Part shown: piece by piece, positions 35,301 to 42,908 of the stretch
Position numbering within the stretch: the stretch's first letter is position 1
Layout of the letters: the number at the start of each line of letters is the position of its first letter
Assembly (NCBI GenBank): GCA_049587755.1
Contig: JBAVEN010000032.1
Location: 1 to 64,000 of the forward strand
Length of the DNA: 64,000 bases
Direction of reading: 5' to 3'
Source of the DNA: Bog-375 sp049587755
GTDB lineage: Bacteria > Acidobacteriota > Terriglobia > Bryobacterales > Bryobacteraceae
The notes under the pieces: generated by a model
Database searches by the model: none
The model's input: only the letters and a program-made list of their open reading frames with translations
What the model was told of the DNA's origin: nothing
Translations under genes and position numbers: made by a program

Positions 35301-35902
35301 AGCTTGCGAATGGTGCGGTTGCCCGGCTCGACAACGATCGAGTAGAACAGCTTCGTGTCGCCTTTGGGAGGGCCGGCCCAGAGCAGCGCGGTGCCGTAGC
35401 CGAGGAAGCCGGGCCCCGCCACGCCGAGCCAGACGAGAAATAGCGCGGCGGCCACCGCGGCTGAGGCGAAGCCGGCAATCCACGCGGTTTTGGCAACCGT
35501 CGCAGGCCGCGCCTGTTCGGCCACTTGCATCGTGTCGGCGGCCAGCAATTGCAGGAACGGGTCGCTGTCAACCGAGCCGGCGCGCTCGCTCAAGGTGAGC
35601 AGGCGCTGTTCAAATTCCGGGTGCTTCTTCTCGGCCGCGCGGGCGGCGTGCCGGCGATTGAGGCGCACCAGTGGCACGATCAGCGCGGCGGCGATGGTGC
35701 AGGCCAAGCCGAGAAACAGGGCCAGCCGCGCGGCCACCACGGCGCCATTCGAGAACGCGAAGGCATTGGCCGCCAGCACGGCGGCCACGGTGAGAACCAG
35801 CGCCGCAACGGCAGTCACCGCGCTGCCACGCGAAAAGGCCAGCAGGCGCAAGCGGCGTTCCATGGCGCTCAAATAACGCGAGAGAAGGTCCAAGGGATTC
35901 AT
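32303..35902 (-). CDS. DUF4175 family membrane protein with Gln-rich C-terminal half
   Basis: A 1199-residue protein. Two membrane helices (about 29-79) and a third (about 145-172) precede Ig-like beta regions (TKLFYSIVVEPGNRTIRKLADQ ... DDFGLRGVDLHYSLNGGPEKTI). The second half is helical and extremely Gln-rich: coiled-coil runs of RQQELAEQQRRGRQTPQQRWEQ type and low-complexity stretches of Gln, Gly and Ser. The end (SLMRDLRNFDPRYYTNDPLLSQRIESAMAGAEQVEMELRR) is conserved in form. It is the last gene of the MoxR operon, with a 4-nt overlap with the gene before it. Its role is unknown; it may be the membrane-spanning scaffold of the complex. Confidence 0.85.
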   Translation of the reverse strand: MNPLDLLSRYLSAMERRLRLLAFSRGSAVTAVAALVLTVAAVLAANAFAFSNGAVVAARLALFLGLACTIAAALIVPLVRLNRRHAARAAEKKHPEFEQRLLTLSERAGSVDSDPFLQLLAADTMQVAEQARPATVAKTAWIAGFASAAVAAALFLVWLGVAGPGFLGYGTALLWAGPPKGDTKLFYSIVVEPGNRTIRKLADQVIHATLLGFSAPKVRFFAKYASAPQWEQAEMSTEPGGPAYQFLIAGVPESLDYYVEAGGIRSAHYHLNAVELPSIKNIRVTYHYPAWTGMKDFVEDPGGDLRAVEGTTAEVTIRTDRPLANGALLLDDGGKVGLRDGGNNTLIASVPIQKDGMYHIAAFEGGEDVRLSEDYFIEAQKDNPPEITITRPGHDFKASPIEEVTVAVSASDDFGLRGVDLHYSLNGGPEKTIGILDAKGAKTANGATVIALEDFKVQPGDIVSLYAAARDARQTTNTDMFFIEAQPFERNYTQSQEIGGGMAGGQGDQQNQLSERQKEIITATWNQIKGNGPKASDAENAAFLASVESKLRDQATSLAQRMKARQMEEAGDSFKSFVADIEQAAGAMGPAAGKLRIAKWQDALAPEQKALQYLLRAESVFRDIQVAFGQSGGGGGGISGATRDMEGLFDLELDTEKNQYEGARQNQSADARQRQMDDALQKLEELARRQQELAEQQRRGRQTPQQRWEQEMLRREAEKLQQQMQQLAQNAPLSRDGQQGQQSQQGQSGQAGAAGQAGSSAQQSQPGRNSQGQTGLGQMNQRLQNAQTQQLRQTIDRLQQALQDMRQAASSQQSGTPEGEAGAHRAADRLREAQQMFAGLRTAQSSGQVGDMARQAESLARRQQEFEGQMRRAFGPQGSGLDRSQAEQMAQQKEDELADLKRLEQQMQNATRDLMGTQRQAATKLRDALGDAQQQELVREMERNAGWIRRGQGEYAALSEAQTTAGLNQLRDQLHQIDQALAKNSQAGPGQDDQAAAQALGQVEQLRRQMEQLQAQLANRGRQQPGSQQGGQQGMQGQQGQQGQQGGSPLGAPGSSASSQPNSGRYADGAGSLRSPYAPGGGMETPVRPEDLERSYRGAFESLGRLEQQLKDDPDTTHDIQSLMRDLRNFDPRYYTNDPLLSQRIESAMAGAEQVEMELRRMVDASSGGGSIRSPGSERVPQGYQDAVADYFRKLSKAK

Positions 35903-37905
35903 GGCGCCTCTTTATCCACGGAAAGATGACGATTCCCCAGCAAGGATTCGGCAATCGCACAGGCCAGCACAGCCAGCATCGCGTACCACCACAAAGACAG
36001 GCGGCTTTGCCCGGCGGCGGCTGCCTGGCCGCTCACCGCTATACCACTGGCTGTATTCTGCCACAAGCGGAGGGTTTCCGGCGGAGCGGGCGCCAGATCG
36101 GATTCGCGACGGTCGGCATTCACCGCTACCAGCTCGTTGCGGCCGTTCGGACGGCGGATGTCATAAAAGCCCCTCGAGGTGAACTGGATGTTCTGCGCCG
36201 TGGCCGCTTCAGCAAGCGAAAACACGCGCTCGCCTTTGGGATCGAACACATCCACGGCGGTGGCTTTCTCCCCGGCGCCGCGCAGCTCTTCGAAACTGCC
36301 CACGATGACGGCGGGCGGCCCGGCATCCAGGTGCCCCAGGTAGTTGGCGGTCTGCTCGATGAACGGCACGAACGAAGCGTGCACCGGAAAATCGTTGGCG
36401 ACGTTGTCCAGGGTGGACGCGAAAACGAGGATATGGCCTGCGCCCAACTGTCCATCCAGCAGCAAGGGAGTTTCGTCGGTGAGCCGCGCCACGACGCGCG
36501 CCGGTCCGGGATCGACGCGCATCGCCTGGAAGAACTTCACGTCGTCCCAGCGGTTGTTCTGTTGAATGGACGGGTGCGATGGATCGAGCGCTTCCGCGCT
36601 TTGGAACAGGTCGCCTTCGCGGCTGGCGTACCGGGTGCCTTGGATGGCAAGATCGGCTACTGGAACCTTGCCGCGGCCCATCGAAGAGCGGCCCAGCGCG
36701 ATCAGTACCGAGCCGCCGCCGTGCACGTAGTCGCGCAGGCTCTTTTCGAAAGACTCCGGCAGCGCGCCCACATCCGAAATCACTACGAAGGCGTACTTGG
36801 AGGGCGCAACATTGGCGGTTTGGTCGGCGGCGGCAGGGTCTATGGCAAATGCCGACTGGCCGGTGGCTTCGAGCGCGGTTTTGAAATACAACAGGTCGCG
36901 CGTGTTATCCGGGTCGTGCACGAACAGTGCGTGGCGCGGGTCCGCCCGCTCGACCGAAAAGTAAAAAGCGTCGTCGCCGGCCAGCGCATCGGCGGAATCG
37001 ATTTTGACCTCGCCTCGATTGCGGCCATAGGGCACTTCGAGAGAATCGAACTCGACCGCGGCGCGTCCGCTGGCGGGCACCGTTACTGCCTTCGATTCGA
37101 TGACGCGGCCATTCAGCGCGAGCAAAACGTTGCGCACTGCATTCGGCGTGCCGAAACCGGCGATGGTGGCGAGCACGCGCGCCTTGGCGCCGCTGTAAAC
37201 TCGGCGCGGCGCCACCACGTTCTCGACGGTGAAATTGGGCGTTTGGTCCGAGACCAGCGGATGCGGCTCCAGCCGGATGTCGGCGTTCAAGCGAAGATCG
37301 TTGAAGTTGGCGGGCATGCCGCTCTGCTGCATGTCCGAGTAGAGCACCACGCGCAGCGGCAGGCGAAGCGACTGCGCAATGGAACGCAGCGCACGGGAGA
37401 GCCCCGCAAACGAGGTGCGGCCGTCGGATGGCGCGAGAGCATCGAGCGCGGCGTCGAGCGCCTCGCGATCGCCCGTAACCTCGCTCAACACTTCGACCCG
37501 CGAGTTAAACGCCAGCACCTGCGCCCGCTGACCGGGACGCAAACCAGCCACCTCAGCCTTGGCCAGCTTCCTGGCCCGATCGAGCAGGCCGGCGGCTTGC
37601 ATGCTCAGCGAATTGTCAATAGCGACAACGGTGACTTCGCCCGAGCGCGACAGAGGCACCAGCTTGCGCTGCAGATAAGGGTTCGCGAACGCCAGCGCCA
37701 ACAGCGCGAACAACAGCACGCGCAGTCCGAAGAGAATCAGATAGCGCAGGCGGCGATGCTTGAGGGAGCTTTGCGCACGGCGCTCGAAAAACATCAGCGA
37801 GCTGAAAGGCACCGGCGTTGCCTTGTGTTTGCGCAACAGGTGCAGCCAGACGGGCAGGCCCACCGCAGCCAGGCCGGCGAGGAACCATGGAGAGAGAAAG
37901 CCCAT
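35899..37905 (-). CDS. BatA-type von Willebrand factor A membrane protein
   Basis: A 668-residue protein starting with the double-membrane-segment signature MGFLSPWFLAGLAAVGLPVW, then L-x-H-LLRKHKATPVPFSSLMFF, and a second helix near residue 60. The VWA domain follows with the MIDAS-like start VVAIDNSLSMQAAG and the TSFAGLSRALR loop. A GATase1-like beta/alpha region (KYAFVVISDVGALPESFEKSLRDYVHGGGSVLIALG) comes later and a single membrane helix ends the chain (LSLWWYAMLAVLACAIAESLLG). It overlaps DUF58 by 1 nt and DUF4175 by 4 nt. It would face the periplasm as a metal-dependent adhesion module of the MoxR system. Confidence 0.88.
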   Translation of the reverse strand: MGFLSPWFLAGLAAVGLPVWLHLLRKHKATPVPFSSLMFFERRAQSSLKHRRLRYLILFGLRVLLFALLALAFANPYLQRKLVPLSRSGEVTVVAIDNSLSMQAAGLLDRARKLAKAEVAGLRPGQRAQVLAFNSRVEVLSEVTGDREALDAALDALAPSDGRTSFAGLSRALRSIAQSLRLPLRVVLYSDMQQSGMPANFNDLRLNADIRLEPHPLVSDQTPNFTVENVVAPRRVYSGAKARVLATIAGFGTPNAVRNVLLALNGRVIESKAVTVPASGRAAVEFDSLEVPYGRNRGEVKIDSADALAGDDAFYFSVERADPRHALFVHDPDNTRDLLYFKTALEATGQSAFAIDPAAADQTANVAPSKYAFVVISDVGALPESFEKSLRDYVHGGGSVLIALGRSSMGRGKVPVADLAIQGTRYASREGDLFQSAEALDPSHPSIQQNNRWDDVKFFQAMRVDPGPARVVARLTDETPLLLDGQLGAGHILVFASTLDNVANDFPVHASFVPFIEQTANYLGHLDAGPPAVIVGSFEELRGAGEKATAVDVFDPKGERVFSLAEAATAQNIQFTSRGFYDIRRPNGRNELVAVNADRRESDLAPAPPETLRLWQNTASGIAVSGQAAAAGQSRLSLWWYAMLAVLACAIAESLLGNRHLSVDKEAP

Positions 37906-38795
37906 TAGAGCATCCCCCGGCGCACGCTCAAATACTCGCGCAGGCCTTCATCGAGCGGCCGGCCGGTGTCCACCAGAAAATAATCCATGCCGGCGCCGCG
38001 GGCCTGGGAGCGTAGCGCTTCGATGTGCGCGTCAATTTTCGTCCGGTACTCGTAGCGCGCGTATTCGGGCGATACCTCCAGCGCCGCGCCGGAGTTTTCC
38101 ATATCGACCAGCAGCACGGGCTCGCGGAAATTGGGCGCGATCTCCTGCGGGTCGAGCAGATGAAACAGGATGATCTCATTGCCGCGGAACCGCAGGGGTT
38201 CGACCGTTTTGACAATGACGGCCGGATCCTCGTAAAAATCCGAAACCACCACCACGATGCCGCGGCGGCGCAGGAAATTCTGGAAGTGGACGAATGGCTT
38301 GGTGAAATCGGTGCGCGTGCCGGTCTGTGCATGTTCGATGGCGTGCAGCAAGCGGAACAACTGCCCCTGCCGCGTGGAGGGCGCCACGTAGTTGGTCACG
38401 TCTTCATCGAAGACGATGAGGCCCGCCGCGTCGCGCTGCACATTGGCCAGGTAACACAGCGAAGCGGCCAGGAAGCGTGCATAGTCGAGTTTATTGACGG
38501 CGTGAGACCCGTAGCCCATGGAGGCCGAGGTATCGAGCAGCACCAGCAGTTGCGTGTTGGTCTCACCCCGGTAGCGCTTGAGGTAGCAGCGGTCGGTGCG
38601 CGCGAAAACGTTCCAATCCACGTGGCGCAGGTCGTCGCCCTGCGTGTAAGCGCGGTATTCCGCGAACTCCTGCGAGAAGCCGAAATCCGGCGACCGGTGC
38701 AGCCCGGCCACGAACCCATCGACCACCGTCTTGGCGATCAGGTCCAACCCCGCGATCGAGTTGAGCGTAGCCGGATCTAGAAAACGCTGCAGCAT
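37905..38795 (-). CDS. DUF58 domain protein (VWA-like)
   Basis: A 296-residue cytoplasmic protein. The family signature FAEYRAYTQGDDLRHVDWNVFARTDRCYLKRYRGETNTQLLVLLDTSASMGYG is complete, ending in the DTSASM MIDAS of a VWA fold. The C-terminal half has GIVVVVSDFYEDPAV, another VWA strand. DUF58 proteins are constant partners of MoxR ATPases. The gene starts one base after the MoxR stop and ends inside the next ATG, so it is translated from the same mRNA. Likely an adaptor delivering target proteins to MoxR. Confidence 0.93.
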   Translation of the reverse strand: MLQRFLDPATLNSIAGLDLIAKTVVDGFVAGLHRSPDFGFSQEFAEYRAYTQGDDLRHVDWNVFARTDRCYLKRYRGETNTQLLVLLDTSASMGYGSHAVNKLDYARFLAASLCYLANVQRDAAGLIVFDEDVTNYVAPSTRQGQLFRLLHAIEHAQTGTRTDFTKPFVHFQNFLRRRGIVVVVSDFYEDPAVIVKTVEPLRFRGNEIILFHLLDPQEIAPNFREPVLLVDMENSGAALEVSPEYARYEYRTKIDAHIEALRSQARGAGMDYFLVDTGRPLDEGLREYLSVRRGML

Positions 38796-38796
38796 C

Positions 38797-39822
38797 TTAC
38801 TCCCGCGGCGCCCCTTTCCAATCGAGCAGGCGTTTCAAGATGTCGTCCTGCTTCAGCCGGTCTGATTCGGCGTGAAAGTTGAGCAGGATGCGATGCCGCA
38901 GCACCGGGATATACAGCGCGCGGATGTCTTCATACGTCACGTGGTAGCGGCCCTTCATCAGCGCCCGCGCTTTGGCGGCCAGCACCAGGAATTGGGCGGC
39001 GCGCACGCTGGCGCCATAGTTCACGTACTTTTGGACGAAGTCGGGCGCCGATTCGTCCCGGCTGCGGCTGGCGCGCACCATATCCACCGCGTAGCGGGCC
39101 ACGCTCTCGCCGATCGGCACCATGCGCACCAGTTGCTGGAAATCGAGAATCTCTTCGGCGTTGGTCACCGGATCGGCCTGCGGAATGGTGGTGACTGTGG
39201 TCAGATCCACCACTTGCACTTCCTCATCGGCGTTGAGGTAGTCGAGCACGGTGTTGAACAGGAAGCGGTCGAGCTGCGCTTCCGGCAACGGGTACGTGCC
39301 TTCCAGCTCGATCGGGTTCTGGGTAGCCAGCACAAAAAACGGGTTGGGAAGCCCGTAGTTGTTGCCGCGCACTGTGCACGCCCGCTCCTGCATGGCTTCG
39401 AGCAAAGCGCTCTGCGTCTTCGGCGGCGTGCGGTTAATTTCGTCGGCCAGCAGAATGTTCCCGAAAATCGGGCCCGGCACGAAGGTCCAGGTGCGGCGGC
39501 CGGTGGCGGGGTCTTCTTCGATGATGTCGGTGCCGGTGATGTCGCTGGGCATCAGGTCCGGGGTGAATTGAATGCGCTTGAAAACCAGGCCCAGGGTCTG
39601 CGCCATGGTGCGCACCAGCAGCGTTTTGGCAGTGCCCGGCAGGCCTGTAATCAGGCAATGGCCGCCCACGAATAGCGCGATCATCACCTGCTCCAGAACC
39701 TCCTGCTGGCCGACGATGACGCGGCGCACTTCGGTCACAATGTCGGCCTGCACCTGGCGGAAGCGCGCGATGCGCGCCTTCAGAATCTCGGGTTCCATCT
39801 GTGAAGTAGCGGGTGTCGACAT
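38797..39822 (-). CDS. MoxR-family AAA+ ATPase
   Basis: A 341-residue ATPase. Walker A is GLPGTAKTLLVRT, Walker B is LADEINR, sensor 1 is VLATQNPIELEGTYPLPEAQLDRFLF, and the arginine-finger region and C-terminal lid follow (KARALMKGRYHVTYEDIRALYIPVLRHRI). MoxR ATPases remodel or mature partner proteins, usually with VWA proteins. The ATG at 39822 is preferred over one 39 nt upstream: GGAAGAG lies just before it and the conserved part begins there. It sits in the middle of the seven-gene operon and is probably its energy source. Confidence 0.95.
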   Translation of the reverse strand: MSTPATSQMEPEILKARIARFRQVQADIVTEVRRVIVGQQEVLEQVMIALFVGGHCLITGLPGTAKTLLVRTMAQTLGLVFKRIQFTPDLMPSDITGTDIIEEDPATGRRTWTFVPGPIFGNILLADEINRTPPKTQSALLEAMQERACTVRGNNYGLPNPFFVLATQNPIELEGTYPLPEAQLDRFLFNTVLDYLNADEEVQVVDLTTVTTIPQADPVTNAEEILDFQQLVRMVPIGESVARYAVDMVRASRSRDESAPDFVQKYVNYGASVRAAQFLVLAAKARALMKGRYHVTYEDIRALYIPVLRHRILLNFHAESDRLKQDDILKRLLDWKGAPRE

Positions 39823-39835
39823 ATCTCTTCCAATC

Positions 39836-42001
39836 CTATTTCTTCGTCGCGGCGGGCCCACTCTGCTCCGCGCCGCTCAACTGTAACAACAGCTTCTGCG
39901 CCGGCCGGAATCCGGGAGCGATTTCCATGGCGTCGATGACCTCGTTTCTGGCCGCTTCCGGCTGATGATTCAAATTGAATGCGCAGGCCAGGTCGTAATG
40001 CGCCCGAGCCATGTCGATGGGCTTCACCGCCAGCAGCGCCTGAAACTCGCGGATGGCGCCCCTGGCGTTCGCCTGCTCGAGCCAGAGTTCGCCCAGTTCC
40101 CGATGCTGCTCGCTGCGCATCGGATAGATATAGTTCAGCCGGTCCAGAGCCGCGGCCGCTTCTTTCCCATTGCCCGCGTCGGTAAGCTTCTTCGCCAGCA
40201 GCATGATGGTGTCCGGGCTGCGCCCGCCGATGTGAACGTACCGCTCCAACTGGCCGATGGCAGCGGCGTTATTGCCTTTGGCCAGGTAAGCGTTTGCCAA
40301 CGATTCGTAAATGCTGTGATCCTCGACGTAGTCCGGGTAGAGGTCGCGGGCCTCGGTGCCCAGGCGAATCACTTCGTCGTAGTTATGGCCGGCGGAGGCC
40401 GTCTCGATGTGCTTGACCGCTTCTTTCCAGCGGTCGAAGTTCTCCACCGTCCGCTTCGTTTCGGCTTCCAAGGCAGCGATGAACTGGCGGTCGAACTCCG
40501 CCGGCTCCAGCTTCAGCTCTTTCCGGATCACGGTGGCGGTGTCGTCGCTAGCGCCGAAATCGTGCAACATGGCGAGAATCGTGTCCCAGCCCCATTTTTC
40601 GGTGATGTAATCGCAAATCTTGCCCGCCTCGAAATAGCTCACCAGAACTTGCTGCGGCGTCATCGGGTGGACGAAGCCGCGGTCCAGCTCAGCGACCGGC
40701 AAAAGCTGATGCTTCTTGATGGCGGCGATTTCTTCCGGCCCCAGGCGGTCACCCCACTCGGGCGACGTGGCCGTTTCCTCGTGCACCGCGACGCCCTCGG
40801 TGAACCAGCGCGGCACGTGGAAGTTGGTGATCGATAGCGTGAATACGTGGCTCATCTCATGCCACATCACGCTCGCCCAATGAAAACTGCCCGGCGGCCG
40901 CCCGGACGGGCTGTCCATGGCTATCACGTTGCCGAAGGTCACGCCAAGCGCCCCCAGGCCCGGCATGCCGAGCGCGCGCACCGCGAAATCTTCGTGGTCC
41001 GGGTACACTTCCACCTGCACCGGCTGGGTGAGTTGCCAGCGATACTTCTTCTCGTAGACTGCAATGGCGCGCCGCATCTCGGCTTCGAAATATGGGCGCA
41101 GCAGGTCCGCTTCCTTCTTGTGCAGCTTGAGAATCGTGCGGTCGATCCGCAACGTCACGAAATTCTTCTCGCTGTCCATCAGGGTCAGCGAGTTCTTGGT
41201 GGCGCTATTCTGAAATCCGTTGTCCCAGCAGGTCTTGAGCTGCCGGTACGCTTCGTCGTCGCGGCCCAATCGCATCAGGTTGACGCCAAGCTGCGAGCGC
41301 GCCGAATCGAGCGCGGGATCGAGGGCGATGGCTTTACGGTAGAACGCCACCGATTCCTCGTAGCGCCGGTTGAGCATGAAGAAATGGCCGGCGGTCTCGT
41401 AGCCCTTGGCCACGTGCGGGTCCCAGGGGCTCTCCTTTTTATCCGCCAGCCAATCCATCGTGGCCAGGATGGCTTTCGCCTGAACGGAGTTAGGGTCGAG
41501 CGCCAGCGCCCGTTTGGTCTCGGCTTCGGCCTCGGCTTTGTTGTCGTCCTCCAAGGCCAGCCGCGCCAACAGTTCCTGGGCTTCCACCAGCTTGGGATCG
41601 CTGCGCAACGCCCGCCGCGCAAGATCGGCGGCATTACCGCCGTAAGCTTCCTCCGCCACCAGCGCCTTGCCGAGCAGGGCGCCCGCGTCGTCGGGTTTCA
41701 GCGCCAGCGCCTCATTGAAAAGCTGGTCGGCGACGTCGGCCTGCCAGTGTTCCAGGTACATCCGGCCCCAGCGGACGCGGAACTCGGGATTGCGCGGCTC
41801 GCGCGCCACCAGATCGCGAAACACCGTGTTGGCATCCTGGTAACGCCGCGCCTTCCAGAGTGCCTCCGCCTGCTGCAAGGTCTGCGCCGGAAGCACGGAT
41901 GCAGCCAGAGACAACCCAAGTAGAAGTCCAAGGGAGCGGCGAGACGAACCTCGACGCGGCGCGCAGGAATGTATACGCCGCGCCTCACTTCTGCGGGGCA
42001 T
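39836..42001 (-). CDS. TPR protein with HExxH peptidase-MA-like domain
   Basis: A 721-residue protein. After a hydrophobic export-like segment (LLLGLSLAASVLPAQ) come TPR units (about 40-250), then a zincin domain of the peptidase-MA type with WHEMSHVFTLSITNFHVPRWFTEGVAVHEE at 40775-40864. In it HEMSH gives two zinc ligands and the Glu of EGVAVHEE is a candidate third. More TPRs follow. It may trim or sense envelope proteins. The ATG overlaps the end of the caspase-like gene by 17 nt. A start shortly downstream is possible because the first 25 residues are very basic. The MoxR gene begins 13 nt after its stop. Confidence 0.82.
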   Translation of the reverse strand: MPRRSEARRIHSCAPRRGSSRRSLGLLLGLSLAASVLPAQTLQQAEALWKARRYQDANTVFRDLVAREPRNPEFRVRWGRMYLEHWQADVADQLFNEALALKPDDAGALLGKALVAEEAYGGNAADLARRALRSDPKLVEAQELLARLALEDDNKAEAEAETKRALALDPNSVQAKAILATMDWLADKKESPWDPHVAKGYETAGHFFMLNRRYEESVAFYRKAIALDPALDSARSQLGVNLMRLGRDDEAYRQLKTCWDNGFQNSATKNSLTLMDSEKNFVTLRIDRTILKLHKKEADLLRPYFEAEMRRAIAVYEKKYRWQLTQPVQVEVYPDHEDFAVRALGMPGLGALGVTFGNVIAMDSPSGRPPGSFHWASVMWHEMSHVFTLSITNFHVPRWFTEGVAVHEETATSPEWGDRLGPEEIAAIKKHQLLPVAELDRGFVHPMTPQQVLVSYFEAGKICDYITEKWGWDTILAMLHDFGASDDTATVIRKELKLEPAEFDRQFIAALEAETKRTVENFDRWKEAVKHIETASAGHNYDEVIRLGTEARDLYPDYVEDHSIYESLANAYLAKGNNAAAIGQLERYVHIGGRSPDTIMLLAKKLTDAGNGKEAAAALDRLNYIYPMRSEQHRELGELWLEQANARGAIREFQALLAVKPIDMARAHYDLACAFNLNHQPEAARNEVIDAMEIAPGFRPAQKLLLQLSGAEQSGPAATKK

Positions 42002-42908
42002 TGATCGCCTCCTGCGTCTTCGCCAGCTCCAGCAGAAGCTGGGTCAACTGCTTGCGGTAATCGGCGGCGTCCATGCCCGCCTTCTCATATTTGAGTTGGT
42101 CAATCGCCTGCTCCAGCTCGTCCTTCCTGGCGAGCAGCGCGCGTTTGGCGGGGTCTCGGGCAGCATCGGCGTTGGCACCCAAACGCACCAGGGTGAACGC
42201 CGCCGCCAATCTGCCCTCGCCGTTCTCGGGCGATGGATTTCGTTCTCCCTCACCCTTGCCTGTGTCTTCCAGCAGCGAATGCTCGGTCGCCAGCCGCTTG
42301 GCGGCATCGAAAGACTCGGCCACCTTGCGCTGGGCATAACGAAACGCTTCGAGCGCGGAAACCGCGTCGTTCTTGTCCGTATCCGCCGCCGGGTCGCCCA
42401 GGGCCTCGGCCCAGTAACGCGCGAAGATAGTGGCGTTCTTTTCCGTGCCGCTTTTAGTGGCGGTGATCACAATACGGTTGGGCCGCCGCAGAAACGCGAC
42501 CGATCCGCCGCTCGAGCTGGTCATCACCACCACGCACTGGCGCAGAGCGGGCACGCGGTCGAGTAGCGCGGCCAATTCCGCGGCGGTTATATCGGGGCCG
42601 GGAATGTTGAACTTGTAATCCACCCCATCATCGGAGCCGTGCCCGATCAGCATCACCACCAGCGCGTCGTCCGGCTTCGCCTCGCCAGCCAGTTCCTGAA
42701 ATCGCGCGCGGATCTCTTCGCGATGGGGCGCAATCAACGTAATCACGTTGGTGTCGCCCGCCTTCTTGAGGCTCGAATCGATATTGAGCGCCCACATCTT
42801 GAAGCGCTGGTCGTAATCGGGCTCGCCGCCAAGGCCGGAGATAGTGAGATAGTAAGTGGCCGCGGGCGCCGCCAGAGCGCACGCCAGCAGCAGCGCGCAG
42901 AGCCTCAT
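41985..42908 (-). CDS. Legumain/caspase-fold (clan CD-like) protein, probably catalytically dead
   Basis: A 307-residue exported protein (signal MRLCALLLACALAAPAAT). The fold resembles C13/caspase-like peptidases. The His dyad member is present in VVMLIGHGSDDG. The strand that normally ends Ala-Cys-x-Ser-Gly-Gly reads MTSSSGGS, so the catalytic Cys is aligned with Ser. The later stretch RIVITATKSGTEKNATIFARYWAEALG, then TDKNDAVSALEAFRYAQRKV, is typical of this bacterial family. A C-terminal helical region (about 230-307) is charged. The start at 42908 forms an ATGA overlap with the upstream gene stop. It may bind ligands or peptides rather than cleave. Confidence 0.78.
   Translation of the reverse strand: MRLCALLLACALAAPAATYYLTISGLGGEPDYDQRFKMWALNIDSSLKKAGDTNVITLIAPHREEIRARFQELAGEAKPDDALVVMLIGHGSDDGVDYKFNIPGPDITAAELAALLDRVPALRQCVVVMTSSSGGSVAFLRRPNRIVITATKSGTEKNATIFARYWAEALGDPAADTDKNDAVSALEAFRYAQRKVAESFDAAKRLATEHSLLEDTGKGEGERNPSPENGEGRLAAAFTLVRLGANADAARDPAKRALLARKDELEQAIDQLKYEKAGMDAADYRKQLTQLLLELAKTQEAINAPQK

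Noticed and set aside
35926..37908. A 660-codon plus-strand open frame
   Set aside because: Antisense shadow of the BatA-like gene; no domain or ribosome site.
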